The notes beneath the pieces were generated by a model. The model searched no databases. It was given only the letters and a program-made list of their open reading frames with translations, and was not told the DNA's origin. From NCBI GenBank assembly GCA_947383685.1, contig CANDEE010000008.1, forward strand, positions 1 to 39,020: 39,020 nt of DNA, written 5' to 3'. A program made the translations under genes and the position numbers. Origin of the DNA: an uncultured Pseudoflavonifractor sp. Its GTDB lineage: Bacteria; Bacillota; Clostridia; Oscillospirales; Oscillospiraceae. Each line of letters opens with the position of its first letter. The first letter of the stretch is position 1. This document shows positions 31,346 through 38,846 of the stretch, in pieces.

Positions 31346-31374
31346 ATTATACCTCGGCAGAACGGGAAAAACAA
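31346..31374 (-). promoter_or_regulatory. Sigma-A promoter of pta
   Basis: On the minus strand TTGTTT (31369-31374) and TATAAT (31346-31351) are separated by 17 bp. Confidence 0.78.
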
Positions 31375-31407
31375 CGGGGCCAGAAAATTTTTCCGGGAAA
31401 ATTTCTC

Positions 31408-31443
31408 TTTACAATAGGTATTGCTTTGCATATAATATACCTA
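31408..31443 (+). promoter_or_regulatory. Promoter and inverted-repeat operator of the 234-residue XRE gene
   Basis: TTTACA (31408-31413) and TATAAT (31431-31436) are separated by 17 bp. The inverted repeat TAGGTAT (31415-31421) and ATACCTA (31437-31443) brackets the -10, so the regulator downstream could repress itself. Confidence 0.75.
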
Positions 31444-31469
31444 CTGTGTTTGTTTAAGGAGAGAAATAA

Positions 31470-32174
31470 ATGGAACAGAATCAGGATTTTTCCCGCACTT
31501 TGTCGCTGCTGCGCCGGGAGCGGGGCGTGAGCCAGCGTTCTGCCGCCAGCGATTTGGGCATCAGCCAGGCCCTCTTGAGCCATTATGAAAACGGGGCCCG
31601 GGAGCCGGGCCTGGCCTTTGTCCGCAAGGCCTGCGACTACTATCACGTCTCTGCCGACTTTCTGCTGGGCCGCAGTATGAACCGGGAGGGCACCACCATC
31701 GGGGCTGAGGAGCTGTATGACGCCTCCGCCGAAAAGGGCAACGTGGTCCGGGGCAGCATTTCCGCTATGCTCAGCAAAAAGCTGCTGGTAAATTCCCTGG
31801 ACCTGTTGTTTGATCTTTTGGGAAAGGTGGGCAGTAAGGCGGCGATCAACGCCGCCTCCAATTATCTGGGGGACGCCGTTTATAAGGTGTTCCGCCACCT
31901 TTACCGGGCCAGCGGGACCCAGAATGAGGGCTTTTTCTCCATTGCCAGCAACCATTTTATGGCGGGCTGCACCGATGCGGACATGGTCTATTCCGAGGCC
32001 GATTACCTGGACTCCCTGACTCAACAGGCCAAGGAAAAGGGCAAGGAGTCCTTTCCCGCCATGCATAACGACGCCTTAAAGCAGAGCTATCCCCAGGCCT
32101 ACCAGTCCCTGCTGCAAATTGTTCACAACACCGGCGAGCGGGTAAACAAGACCGTAGAGGCCAGGAAAAAATAA
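31470..32174 (+). CDS. XRE-family regulator with helical C-terminal domain
   Basis: This 234-residue protein has an N-terminal Cro/C1 HTH (about 8-66: GVSQRSAASDLGISQALLSHYENGAREP) ending in VSADFLLGRS. An about 165-residue, mostly helical region of unknown function follows, rich in Ala, Asn and Lys, with no metal or enzyme motif I recognise. GGAGAG precedes the ATG. It is 36 bp upstream of lepA in the same direction and may be co-transcribed. It differs from the tiny XRE genes elsewhere in having this extra domain. Confidence 0.85.
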   Translation: MEQNQDFSRTLSLLRRERGVSQRSAASDLGISQALLSHYENGAREPGLAFVRKACDYYHVSADFLLGRSMNREGTTIGAEELYDASAEKGNVVRGSISAMLSKKLLVNSLDLLFDLLGKVGSKAAINAASNYLGDAVYKVFRHLYRASGTQNEGFFSIASNHFMAGCTDADMVYSEADYLDSLTQQAKEKGKESFPAMHNDALKQSYPQAYQSLLQIVHNTGERVNKTVEARKK

Positions 32175-32210
32175 AAACTGTCACATATATCCTCGCGGGA
32201 GGTTTCTCAC

Positions 32211-34022
32211 ATGACCGACCAATCCAAAATCAGAAATTTCTCCATCATTGCCCATATTGACCACGGCAAATCCACCCTCTCCGACCGGCTTATTGAGCTG
32301 TGCGGGGCGGTGGAGCAGCGGGAAATGGAGGCTCAGCTTCTGGACAACATGGACTTGGAGCGGGAGCGGGGCATCACCATCAAGGCCCGGGCGGTGCGGC
32401 TTTCTTACAAGGCTCTGGACGGGGAGACCTACACCCTGAACCTCATCGACACCCCGGGCCATGTGGACTTCAACTACGAGGTGAGCCGGTCCCTGGCCGC
32501 CTGCGAGGGGGCCGTCCTGGTGGTGGACGCCGCCCAGGGCATCGAGGCCCAGACCCTGGCAAATACCTACCTCGCCATGGAGCACGACCTGGAGATCCGC
32601 CCCGTGGTAAATAAGATCGACCTTCCCGCTGCCGATCCGGGGCGGGTGAAGCAGGAGATCGAGGACGTCATCGGCCTGGAAGCCCAGGAGGCCCCCGAAA
32701 TCTCCGCCAAAATGGGCGTTAATATCCAGGCAGTGCTGGAGGACGTAGTGAAAAACATCCCCGCCCCCGCCGGCGACCCCAAGGCCCCCCTGAAGGCCCT
32801 GGTTTTCGACAGCCAGTACGATGCCTACCGGGGCGTTATTGTCTATTTCCGGGTGGTGGAGGGCACGGTTCGCCCCGGCATGAGAATCCGAATGATGGCC
32901 TCGAGGGCCGAGTATGAAATCATTGAGTGCGGCCACCTGCTCCCTCTGGGCATGGAACCCTGCAAAGAGCTCATTGCCGGGGAGGTAGGCTACCTCACCG
33001 CCTCCATCAAAAACGTAAAGGACACCCGGGTGGGCGATACGGTCACTGAGGCCGCCCGCCCTGCGGCCCAGGCCCTTCCCGGCTACCGCCCCGCCCAGGC
33101 CATGGTCTACTGCGGCATCTACACCGAGGACGGCTCCAAGTTCCCCGACCTCCGGGACGCGTTGGAAAAGCTCCAGCTCAACGACGCCTCCCTCTCCTTT
33201 GAGCCGGAATCCTCCGCTGCCCTGGGCTTTGGCTTCCGCTGTGGCTTTTTGGGGATGCTCCACATGGAAATTATCCAGGAGCGGTTGGAGCGGGAATTTG
33301 ACCTGGACCTCATTACCACCCTGCCCTCAGTCATTTACCGCATCACCAAGACCGACGGTACGGTGGTCATGGTGGACAATCCCCACAACTACCCGGACAC
33401 CGGCTCCATTCAAATGGCGGAGGAGCCTTACGCCAAGGTCTCCATTATCGCGCCCCCGGACTATGTGGGCAATATCATGCCTCTGTGCCAGGACCGCCGG
33501 GGGGAGTTCAAGGATATGCAGTATCTGGACACCAACCTGGTGGAGATCCATTACCAAATGCCTCTGGGCGAAATTATTTACGACTTTTTTGACACCCTGA
33601 AAGCCCGGACCAAGGGCTACGCCAGTCTGGACTATGAGCTTTCCGAGTACCGTTCCAGCGAGCTTGTAAAGGTAGACCTGCTCCTCAACGGCGACCAGGT
33701 GGACGCCCTGAGCTTCATTGCCCACCGGGACAAGGCCTACCCCCGGGCCAGGAAGCTGTGCGAGAAGCTGAAGGACAACATTCCCCGCCAGCTCTTTGAG
33801 GTGCCCATCCAGGCCGCCATCGGCGGCAAGGTCATCGCCCGGGAGACCCTGAAGGCCATGCGGAAGGACGTGCTGGCCAAGTGCTACGGCGGCGACATCA
33901 CCCGAAAAAAGAAGCTGCTGGAAAAGCAGAAAGAGGGCAAGAAGAAAATGCGCTCCCTGGGCACGGTACAAATCCCCACCGAGGCCTTTATGGCGGTGCT
34001 CAAGCTGGACGAGGAAGATTAA
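32211..34022 (+). CDS. lepA: Elongation factor 4 (LepA)
   Basis: This 603-residue translational GTPase back-translocates or remodels stalled ribosomes. The G motifs are AHIDHGKST (14-22), [15 protein letters not shown] and NKIDLP. The EF-G-like domains II, III and V follow, and the C-terminal LepA-specific domain contains [21 protein letters not shown] and ends near [12 protein letters not shown]. Length and motif order match LepA; it lacks EF-G domain IV. The ATG has GGGAGG upstream. Confidence 0.96.
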   Translation: MTDQSKIRNFSIIAHIDHGKSTLSDRLIELCGAVEQREMEAQLLDNMDLERERGITIKARAVRLSYKALDGETYTLNLIDTPGHVDFNYEVSRSLAACEGAVLVVDAAQGIEAQTLANTYLAMEHDLEIRPVVNKIDLPAADPGRVKQEIEDVIGLEAQEAPEISAKMGVNIQAVLEDVVKNIPAPAGDPKAPLKALVFDSQYDAYRGVIVYFRVVEGTVRPGMRIRMMASRAEYEIIECGHLLPLGMEPCKELIAGEVGYLTASIKNVKDTRVGDTVTEAARPAAQALPGYRPAQAMVYCGIYTEDGSKFPDLRDALEKLQLNDASLSFEPESSAALGFGFRCGFLGMLHMEIIQERLEREFDLDLITTLPSVIYRITKTDGTVVMVDNPHNYPDTGSIQMAEEPYAKVSIIAPPDYVGNIMPLCQDRRGEFKDMQYLDTNLVEIHYQMPLGEIIYDFFDTLKARTKGYASLDYELSEYRSSELVKVDLLLNGDQVDALSFIAHRDKAYPRARKLCEKLKDNIPRQLFEVPIQAAIGGKVIARETLKAMRKDVLAKCYGGDITRKKKLLEKQKEGKKKMRSLGTVQIPTEAFMAVLKLDEED

Positions 34023-34034
34023 AAGACGGGCCGG

Positions 34035-34147
34035 CGCAGCCTGGCAAAAAAATTTTTTGACAGGCTGCGTCGCATTTTGAACCTGTTTTACAGGTTCAAA
34101 AGCTCCATTGAAATGGGTGAAAGAGAACCCTGATGGTTCCCTTTCAC
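34035..34147 (+). other. Three successive stem-loops downstream of lepA
   Basis: Hairpin 1 pairs 34035-34043 with 34061-34069 (9 bp) and has a nested A/T palindrome in its loop (C-A7-T6-G). Hairpin 2 pairs 34075-34085 with 34091-34101 (11 bp, loop 5). Hairpin 3 pairs 34117-34129 with 34135-34147 (13 bp with one mismatch). They are separate from the terminator at 34193. No open frame crosses them. This is the largest gene-free stretch apart from the T-box leader. Confidence 0.7.
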
Positions 34148-34192
34148 ACTTTTCCTCCTTCCGAAGCCTTTCCCTGTTTTGACAACCTGAAA

Positions 34193-34227
34193 CGGGCCGT
34201 TTCCATCCGGAAACGGCCCGCTTTTTT
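34193..34227. terminator. Terminator between lepA and the flavodiiron gene
   Basis: A 12-bp stem (34193-34204 with 34209-34220) is followed by six T on the plus strand. The stop codon of the convergent minus-strand gene lies in this T-run (34226-34228). Confidence 0.9.
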
Positions 34228-35437
34228 ATCCCTTTACAGACTGGGCGATGGCCTCTGCCAACGCCTCCAGCTCCCCGGCCTGGCTGCCCTTTAAGGTGGA
34301 TTTCATTGTCACCTTGGGTTCCAGCAGAGTGCACCCGGTCAATTCCTGGGTGACAAACTCCCCCATCAGCTTGCCCGAATTGGGGTTCCAGGTGCCGTTT
34401 TCCATCACTGCGAAGGTGCGGTTTTTCAGCCCCAGGGCCTTCATATCCTCCAAATAGTCCCGCATGGGCGGGTAAAAGTCCATGTTGTAGGTCACTGAGG
34501 CCAGCACAATGTGGGAGACCCGGAAGCTCTGGGAAATCAGGTGGGACACATGGGTGGAGGACACGTCGTGCATGGCCACGGACACCCCCCGTTCCACCAG
34601 GGCCATAGCCAGCGCCTCGGCAGCCTCCTCCGTGCCGCCGTACATGGAGCCGTAGACCAGCAGCACCGCCCTGTCCTCCGGCTCATAGCGGCTCCACTTG
34701 TCGTACTTTTCCATAAACCAGCCCAGGTCAGACCGCCATACCGGGCCGTGAAGGGGGCAGATCATCTTGAGCCGGTCGCTCAGAGCCGCCGCCTTCTCCA
34801 ACAGGGCCTGCACCTGGGGGCCGTATTTGCCCACAATGTTGGTGTAATACCGCCGGGCCTCATTGAGCCAGCCATGCTGGAAATCCACCTCGTCATGGAA
34901 AAGGGCTCCGTTTAAGGCCCCGAAGGTGCCGAAAGCGTCGGCGGAAAAAAGGACGCCGTCGGTTTCCTCAAAGGAGACCATCACATCTGGCCAGTGTACC
35001 ATGGGAGCGGCGTAGAAGGTAACGGCGTGCCGGCCGAAGGAGAGCCGCTCTCCCTCCTTGGCGGTGATGCGCTCCCCCTCTACGGGGGCAAATCCAAACT
35101 GATCCATAAACCGCTGGGCTGCCAGACTGGCAATGATCCTGGCCTTGGGCCACTTCTGCAAAACGGCCCACAGCCCGGCCCCGTGGTCAGGCTCCAGGTG
35201 GTGGAGGACGATATAATCCAGCTCCCGTCCCTGAAGCAAAAATTCTACATTTTCCACCAGCCGGGGGGCGGCGGACCAGTCCACACAGTCAAACAGGACG
35301 GTCTTTTCGTCCAGCAGCAGATAGGAATTATAGCTTACCCCCCGGGGAATGGGGTGGATATTTTCAAACAGGGCGGTGCGGCGGTCATTGGCCCCCACCC
35401 ACCACAGATCGTCAGTCACCTTGCGGACGCAGTGCAT
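34226..35437 (-). CDS. Flavodiiron protein (FprA family)
   Basis: This 403-residue cytosolic enzyme reduces O2 to water and/or NO to N2O with electrons from a rubredoxin or similar donor. The N-terminal MBL-fold diiron domain has H80-x-E82-x-D84-H85, H148, D167 and H230. The C-terminal flavodoxin domain has the FMN loop YGSMYGGTEEAAEA (262-275). There is no fused rubredoxin or flavin reductase domain. AAAGGAG precedes the ATG at 35437. It lies 54 bp downstream of a tiny XRE gene on the same strand, and may share its transcript. Confidence 0.94.
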   Translation of the reverse strand: MHCVRKVTDDLWWVGANDRRTALFENIHPIPRGVSYNSYLLLDEKTVLFDCVDWSAAPRLVENVEFLLQGRELDYIVLHHLEPDHGAGLWAVLQKWPKARIIASLAAQRFMDQFGFAPVEGERITAKEGERLSFGRHAVTFYAAPMVHWPDVMVSFEETDGVLFSADAFGTFGALNGALFHDEVDFQHGWLNEARRYYTNIVGKYGPQVQALLEKAAALSDRLKMICPLHGPVWRSDLGWFMEKYDKWSRYEPEDRAVLLVYGSMYGGTEEAAEALAMALVERGVSVAMHDVSSTHVSHLISQSFRVSHIVLASVTYNMDFYPPMRDYLEDMKALGLKNRTFAVMENGTWNPNSGKLMGEFVTQELTGCTLLEPKVTMKSTLKGSQAGELEALAEAIAQSVKG

Positions 35438-35491
35438 GGTAAAGTCTCCTTTGTATCAGTTTTTAGGTAGCGTTTGCATTTTGACCGGGCT

Positions 35492-35692
35492 TTATGATTT
35501 TCTTCCCAGCAAATAGTCCACGGAAACGTGGTAGTAATCGGCCAGGGTAATGAGATGATGGGCGGGAATTTCCTGTATCCCTTTTTCGTATTTGTAATAC
35601 TGCTGCTGCGTGGTTCCCAAAAGCCGGCCCACATCTGCCTGGGTCAAATCCCGATCCTCCCGTAAATCCCGCAATCTGGGATAATAATACAT
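35492..35692 (-). CDS. Solo XRE-family HTH regulator near the flavodiiron gene
   Basis: This 66-residue Cro/C1-type HTH protein contains LTQADVGRLLGTTQQQYYKYEKGIQEIP and ends YYHVSVDYLLGRKS. I chose the ATG at 35692 with GAGGTG six bases upstream; a GTG at 35701 overlaps that site. It is divergent from a Cys-rich gene across a 9-bp inverted repeat, which it probably binds. Confidence 0.85.
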   Translation of the reverse strand: MYYYPRLRDLREDRDLTQADVGRLLGTTQQQYYKYEKGIQEIPAHHLITLADYYHVSVDYLLGRKS

Positions 35693-35724
35693 ATTTTTCA
35701 CCTCGGAGGAAATATATCATAAAT

Positions 35725-35766
35725 CTAATCAGGCGTATTGACATTAAACCTGATTAGGTTTATTAT
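35725..35766 (+). promoter_or_regulatory. Promoter with 9-bp inverted repeat, between XRE and Cys-rich genes
   Basis: CTAATCAGG (35725-35733) and CCTGATTAG (35749-35757) form an inverted repeat. Overlapping it is a plus-strand promoter: TTGACA (35738-35743), 17 bp, TATTAT (35761-35766). One half-site lies just before the -35 and the other within the spacer, a good repressor position. A weaker minus-strand promoter for the XRE gene may share it. Confidence 0.8.
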
Positions 35767-35787
35767 AAAAAAGTTGGAGGTGGCAAA

Positions 35788-35988
35788 ATGACAAAATATG
35801 AGAAGCTCTATGCTGGGCAGCAGGTCTGCTGCAACTGCGTTCACTATTACCAGCACTATGTCCGGGGAGAAAAACGGTACATTATTGTGCACTGTGGGCA
35901 CTGTACTTTTCCCCGTCTGAAAAGCCGCAGTCCCGGCCAGACCTGCGAACACTGGCAGGAAAACAAGGAGCCGGTCAGCTTTTGCTGA
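35788..35988 (+). CDS. Cys-rich small protein, probably metal-binding
   Basis: This 66-residue protein has C14, C15, C17, the pair C36-x2-C39, C53 and C66, plus several histidines (H19, H23, H35, H38, H55). The pattern CVHYYQHYVRGEKRYIIVHCGHC followed by PRLKSRSPGQTCEHW is one I have seen in small uncharacterised clostridial proteins. A zinc or iron site is likely but not shown. TTGGAGGTGG precedes the ATG, and the promoter above is strong. Its stop codon lies in the arm of the downstream hairpin. Confidence 0.82.
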   Translation: MTKYEKLYAGQQVCCNCVHYYQHYVRGEKRYIIVHCGHCTFPRLKSRSPGQTCEHWQENKEPVSFC

Positions 35989-35996
35989 CCGGCTCC
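35967..35996. terminator. Hairpin terminator between the Cys-rich gene and the stalk-domain gene
   Basis: A perfect 13-bp stem (35967-35979 with 35984-35996) has a TTTT loop. On the minus strand it is followed by TTGTTTT, so it serves best as terminator for the minus-strand gene; on the plus strand no T-run follows. Confidence 0.8.
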
Positions 35997-36021
35997 TCTC
36001 AAACAGTGGTGGCAAAACTGC

Positions 36022-36987
36022 TTACTTCTCCTCCATAGCCTTCACGGCCTCCTGGAAGGTCTTAACAGCCTCGTCCACGTTCTCACCAATGAGGAACATG
36101 AACCACTCGCCCTCGGTGACAAACTGAGCGTTCTCCACCTTGGGCAGGTTGTCGCTGAGATACCAGGAGAAGGTCTCCTCCTGGGTCTTGCGGAAGGCCT
36201 CGAAGCACTCCTTCAGAGCATCGATCTTCCCCTCGGCGGCCTTGCCGATGGCCAGGGTGTCGGGAGAGATCATCATGGGCAGAAAAACAACGCCCTCGGT
36301 CATGTACTCGGCCTTAAAGCCCAGAGCCTCGCCATAAAACTCCTCCAGCTCGGCGGGAGTGGACTTCATGCCCGCGCCCATGCCGGCAGTCTCCTGAATA
36401 GATTTCGCCAACTTCATCAGAGGGGTGCCATTGGGGGTGGCAATTTCGTAGCTTTCCCCGGCGTCGGAGGTGTTGTCGGTGACGGTAACGCCGTCCAGCA
36501 GGCCCAGCACGGTGGTGGGCACAAAGGTAATGCCCTCCAGAAGCAGGGCCTGGCCCTCCACCTTCTCATCGTTAACGGAGATGGACATGTCGTTAAAATC
36601 GGTGAGGATCATGTCGGCTCCGTAGTAGAAGGTGCTGGTGTAGCTCTCCTCCTCCCAGTAGGCGCTGCCGCCGTCAGCCTGAAGAACAGCCCGAAGGGGG
36701 ATATAGCCGGTGGGCACGTTGGGGATCTCGTTGAGCTGGACGGTGACCTGCTCGCTGCCCCAGCCGGGAATTTCCCGGCTGAACTCGTAGCTCTCCAGGA
36801 CCTTGCCGTTGACGGAAATAACCTTGTCAAAGTTGCCGGCGGTGGGATTGCCGGAGATGAGCATGGGACCCCGGGCACCGTCGGCGGGGGTCCAGCCCGC
36901 GGGCCGGTCGGCGGCCATGGCGGCGGGCATCATGGTAGCGGTCAAGACCGTAGCCAGAGCCGCAGCGGAAATGCGTTTCAAGTTCAT
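36022..36987 (-). CDS. Secreted stalk-domain / DUF4358-like protein
   Basis: This 321-residue exported protein has a signal peptide with cleavage probably after AMA near residue 25. A middle region (about 55-185) resembles the copper-amine-oxidase N-terminal stalk domain (VNGKVL, YIPLRAVLQADGGSAYW). The C-terminal part (about 210-318) contains a DUF4358-like pattern, YLSDNLPKVENAQFVTEGEWFMFLIGENVDEAV. No enzymatic motif is visible, and the calls for the domains are by pattern only. The gene has an ECF-type promoter rather than a sigma-A promoter, so it may answer an envelope signal. Confidence 0.75.
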   Translation of the reverse strand: MNLKRISAAALATVLTATMMPAAMAADRPAGWTPADGARGPMLISGNPTAGNFDKVISVNGKVLESYEFSREIPGWGSEQVTVQLNEIPNVPTGYIPLRAVLQADGGSAYWEEESYTSTFYYGADMILTDFNDMSISVNDEKVEGQALLLEGITFVPTTVLGLLDGVTVTDNTSDAGESYEIATPNGTPLMKLAKSIQETAGMGAGMKSTPAELEEFYGEALGFKAEYMTEGVVFLPMMISPDTLAIGKAAEGKIDALKECFEAFRKTQEETFSWYLSDNLPKVENAQFVTEGEWFMFLIGENVDEAVKTFQEAVKAMEEK

Positions 36988-37043
36988 GGTGCAATTCTCC
37001 TTTTTCTTATGTGGTTTGGGGTCTGGCCCCTCAGTAACACGTC

Positions 37044-37071
37044 TTAGACGAGCCGTCCTTAAAAAAGTTCC
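37044..37071 (-). promoter_or_regulatory. ECF-type promoter of the secreted stalk protein gene
   Basis: On the minus strand GGAACTT (37065-37071) and GTCTAA (37044-37049) are separated by 15 bp, close to the classical ECF/sigma-E pattern. No good sigma-A promoter is seen in this gap. The -10 is part of the palindrome CGTCTTAGACG. Confidence 0.6.
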
Positions 37072-37111
37072 GGGGGAAATAAAAAATTCTTAAAAAAGCT
37101 TGGTGTATCCC

Positions 37112-37160
37112 CTAAAATAAAAACGCCGGGTATTCTTTTGCGGGGAGAATACCCAACGTT
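37112..37160 (-). terminator. Terminator of the phosphoribosyltransferase gene
   Basis: On the minus strand GGGTATTC pairs with GAATACCC inside an outer AACG/CGTT pairing. The arms lie at 37147-37160 and 37122-37135, followed by TTTTTATTTTA. Confidence 0.88.
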
Positions 37161-37177
37161 TATTATTTTCCGGAAAA

Positions 37178-37738
37178 TCAGCCCTTAATGGTTCCGTCGG
37201 CGTTGAATACAGGCAGAGGGGCCAGGAAGGTAATGTCCTTCCGGTCAAGGGCGTCGCCCTCCGCCAGGATGGCGGCCTTGCCGGTGACAATGCCTCCGGC
37301 GGCATTGACCAGCTTCTCCAGGGCGTGGAGGCTTTCCCCGGTGGAGATCACGTCGTCCACAATAAGGATGCGCTTGCCCTTCATCTTCTCGCAGTCGTCC
37401 GCGCCCAGGAACAGGTCCTGCTGCCGCAGGGTGGTGATGGAACGAACCGAGACATGGACGGGGTCCCGCATATAGACCTTGGACCCCTTCCGGGCCAGAA
37501 AGTAATAATCGGCTCCGGACTGGCGGGCCATCTCGTGAATGAGAGGAATCCCCTTGGCCTCGGCGGTGATCATATAGTCGTAGCTGTCGGCAGGGATGCG
37601 CTTAAGCAGCTCCGCGGCGCAGGCGGTGGTAAGCTCGGCGTCTCCAAAGAGAACAAAGGCGGCGATGTAAAGGTCGTCCGTTACGGGGCACAGGGGCAGG
37701 TCCCGCTTCAGACCGGCGACGTTCATGGTATAAGTCAT
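37178..37738 (-). CDS. Phosphoribosyltransferase family protein (adenine-PRT-like)
   Basis: This 186-residue type I phosphoribosyltransferase has the PRPP-binding loop ILIVDDVISTGES (residues about 129-141) and the preceding region YMITAEAKGIPLIHEMARQSG, as in adenine and xanthine phosphoribosyltransferases. It most likely salvages a purine base with PRPP, but the substrate cannot be fixed from motifs. I chose the ATG at 37738 (MTYTMNVAGL) with GAGGAG upstream. It stands alone between terminators. Confidence 0.85.
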   Translation of the reverse strand: MTYTMNVAGLKRDLPLCPVTDDLYIAAFVLFGDAELTTACAAELLKRIPADSYDYMITAEAKGIPLIHEMARQSGADYYFLARKGSKVYMRDPVHVSVRSITTLRQQDLFLGADDCEKMKGKRILIVDDVISTGESLHALEKLVNAAGGIVTGKAAILAEGDALDRKDITFLAPLPVFNADGTIKG

Positions 37739-37837
37739 AGTGACAGCTCCTCGTATCATTCAGATTTGGCGGACTGTCCGCCTCTATTTACGGTTTATTA
37801 TACAGCGGGGGAAAAGGAATTGCAAGGGGCGCGGGGG

Positions 37838-38695
37838 TCAGGGCTTTTGCCGGGCCAGCTTCCGCCCGTACCAAACCCGGTTGAAGCAGCTGCCCAGGAT
37901 GACGATATTGCCGCAGAGGTAAAGCCACACCAGCAGGATCACTACCGAACCCAGGGAGCCGTAGACCAGGGAGTACCGGGAGGACAGGCCGATGAAATAG
38001 GAGAATAAAACGGAGGCCAAGACCAGGGCTGCCGAAGCCAGAAATGCGCCCGTCAGCACCGGGGAGCGTGGCTTCCCCCGGGGGACGGTGGCCTTGTAGA
38101 TCAGCATGACCACCGCCATAACAAGGCAAAAGAGGATCAGGAACCGCATCCACTGCCACTCCCAGGGCAGCTTGATGTGGCTCAGCCGGGGAAAGCGGTG
38201 AATAAATTCCTCCAGCAGATGAAAAAACCAGTTGCCTGTCAGCACCACCACCAAAGAGAGGTAGATGGTCAGCAGGAACAGCACGGAAAACGCCACGCTG
38301 GCCACAATTTGCCAAAGGCCGGAATACGTAGTCCGCTCATAAATATCTCCCATCACGTTCATCAGTGAGCGCATGGCGGCGGAGGCGGAAAAAAGCATCA
38401 TAATGATGCCGGCCACCAGCAGGGTGTGGGACTGGTTAATGGTAATATACCGCACATATTCGGTGAGCACTGCCAAGGCGGCTTCTGGAATGATAACGGC
38501 GGCCTCCTCCAAAAGAGAGGCCACGTCCAGGTTCAGGGTGCCGATAATGGCGTTAATGCAAATGAGGGCGGGAAAAAAGGAGAGGATGAGGAAATAAGCC
38601 AGCTCTGCCGCCGAGCGGGAGACCCGCTTGGAAAAATAAAGGTCCACAATGTCCCAGACAAACCGGACCACAGGATTCTTTGTCAGGCGCTCCAT
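37838..38695 (-). CDS. YihY/BrkB-family membrane protein
   Basis: This 285-residue integral membrane protein has about six transmembrane helices. It has the family's early AELAYFLILSFFPALICINAI segment and the late LASVLFSYFIGLSSRYSLVYGSLGSVVILLVWLYL segment. The family (once mis-named ribonuclease BN) has no firm molecular function. AAAGGAGGAG precedes the ATG at 38695. The 99-bp gap to the phosphoribosyltransferase gene is not read in the same operon with certainty. Confidence 0.92.
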   Translation of the reverse strand: MERLTKNPVVRFVWDIVDLYFSKRVSRSAAELAYFLILSFFPALICINAIIGTLNLDVASLLEEAAVIIPEAALAVLTEYVRYITINQSHTLLVAGIIMMLFSASAAMRSLMNVMGDIYERTTYSGLWQIVASVAFSVLFLLTIYLSLVVVLTGNWFFHLLEEFIHRFPRLSHIKLPWEWQWMRFLILFCLVMAVVMLIYKATVPRGKPRSPVLTGAFLASAALVLASVLFSYFIGLSSRYSLVYGSLGSVVILLVWLYLCGNIVILGSCFNRVWYGRKLARQKP

Positions 38696-38802
38696 AAGCT
38701 CTCCTCCTTTCCGTCAGGTGGGCGCGGCCGCCTTACCAATTTTGCCGCCGCTTCCCTCCAAGCTCCCTCGCCGGCCTGTTCTCCGCCCTTCTCAACAACA
38801 AA

Positions 38803-38830
38803 AAACCGCCTGCGGAAAGGCAGGCGGTTT
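38803..38830 (-). terminator. Intrinsic terminator of rpsT
   Basis: On the minus strand an 11-bp stem (38820-38830 with 38803-38813) is followed by TTTTTTG. Confidence 0.9.
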
Positions 38831-38846
38831 ATGGGACCCGGAAAGA

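Noticed and set aside
34045..34059. A7/T6 palindrome as a possible insertion-sequence end
   Set aside because: No transposase, target duplication or matching partner end is seen; the palindrome is nested in a longer hairpin.
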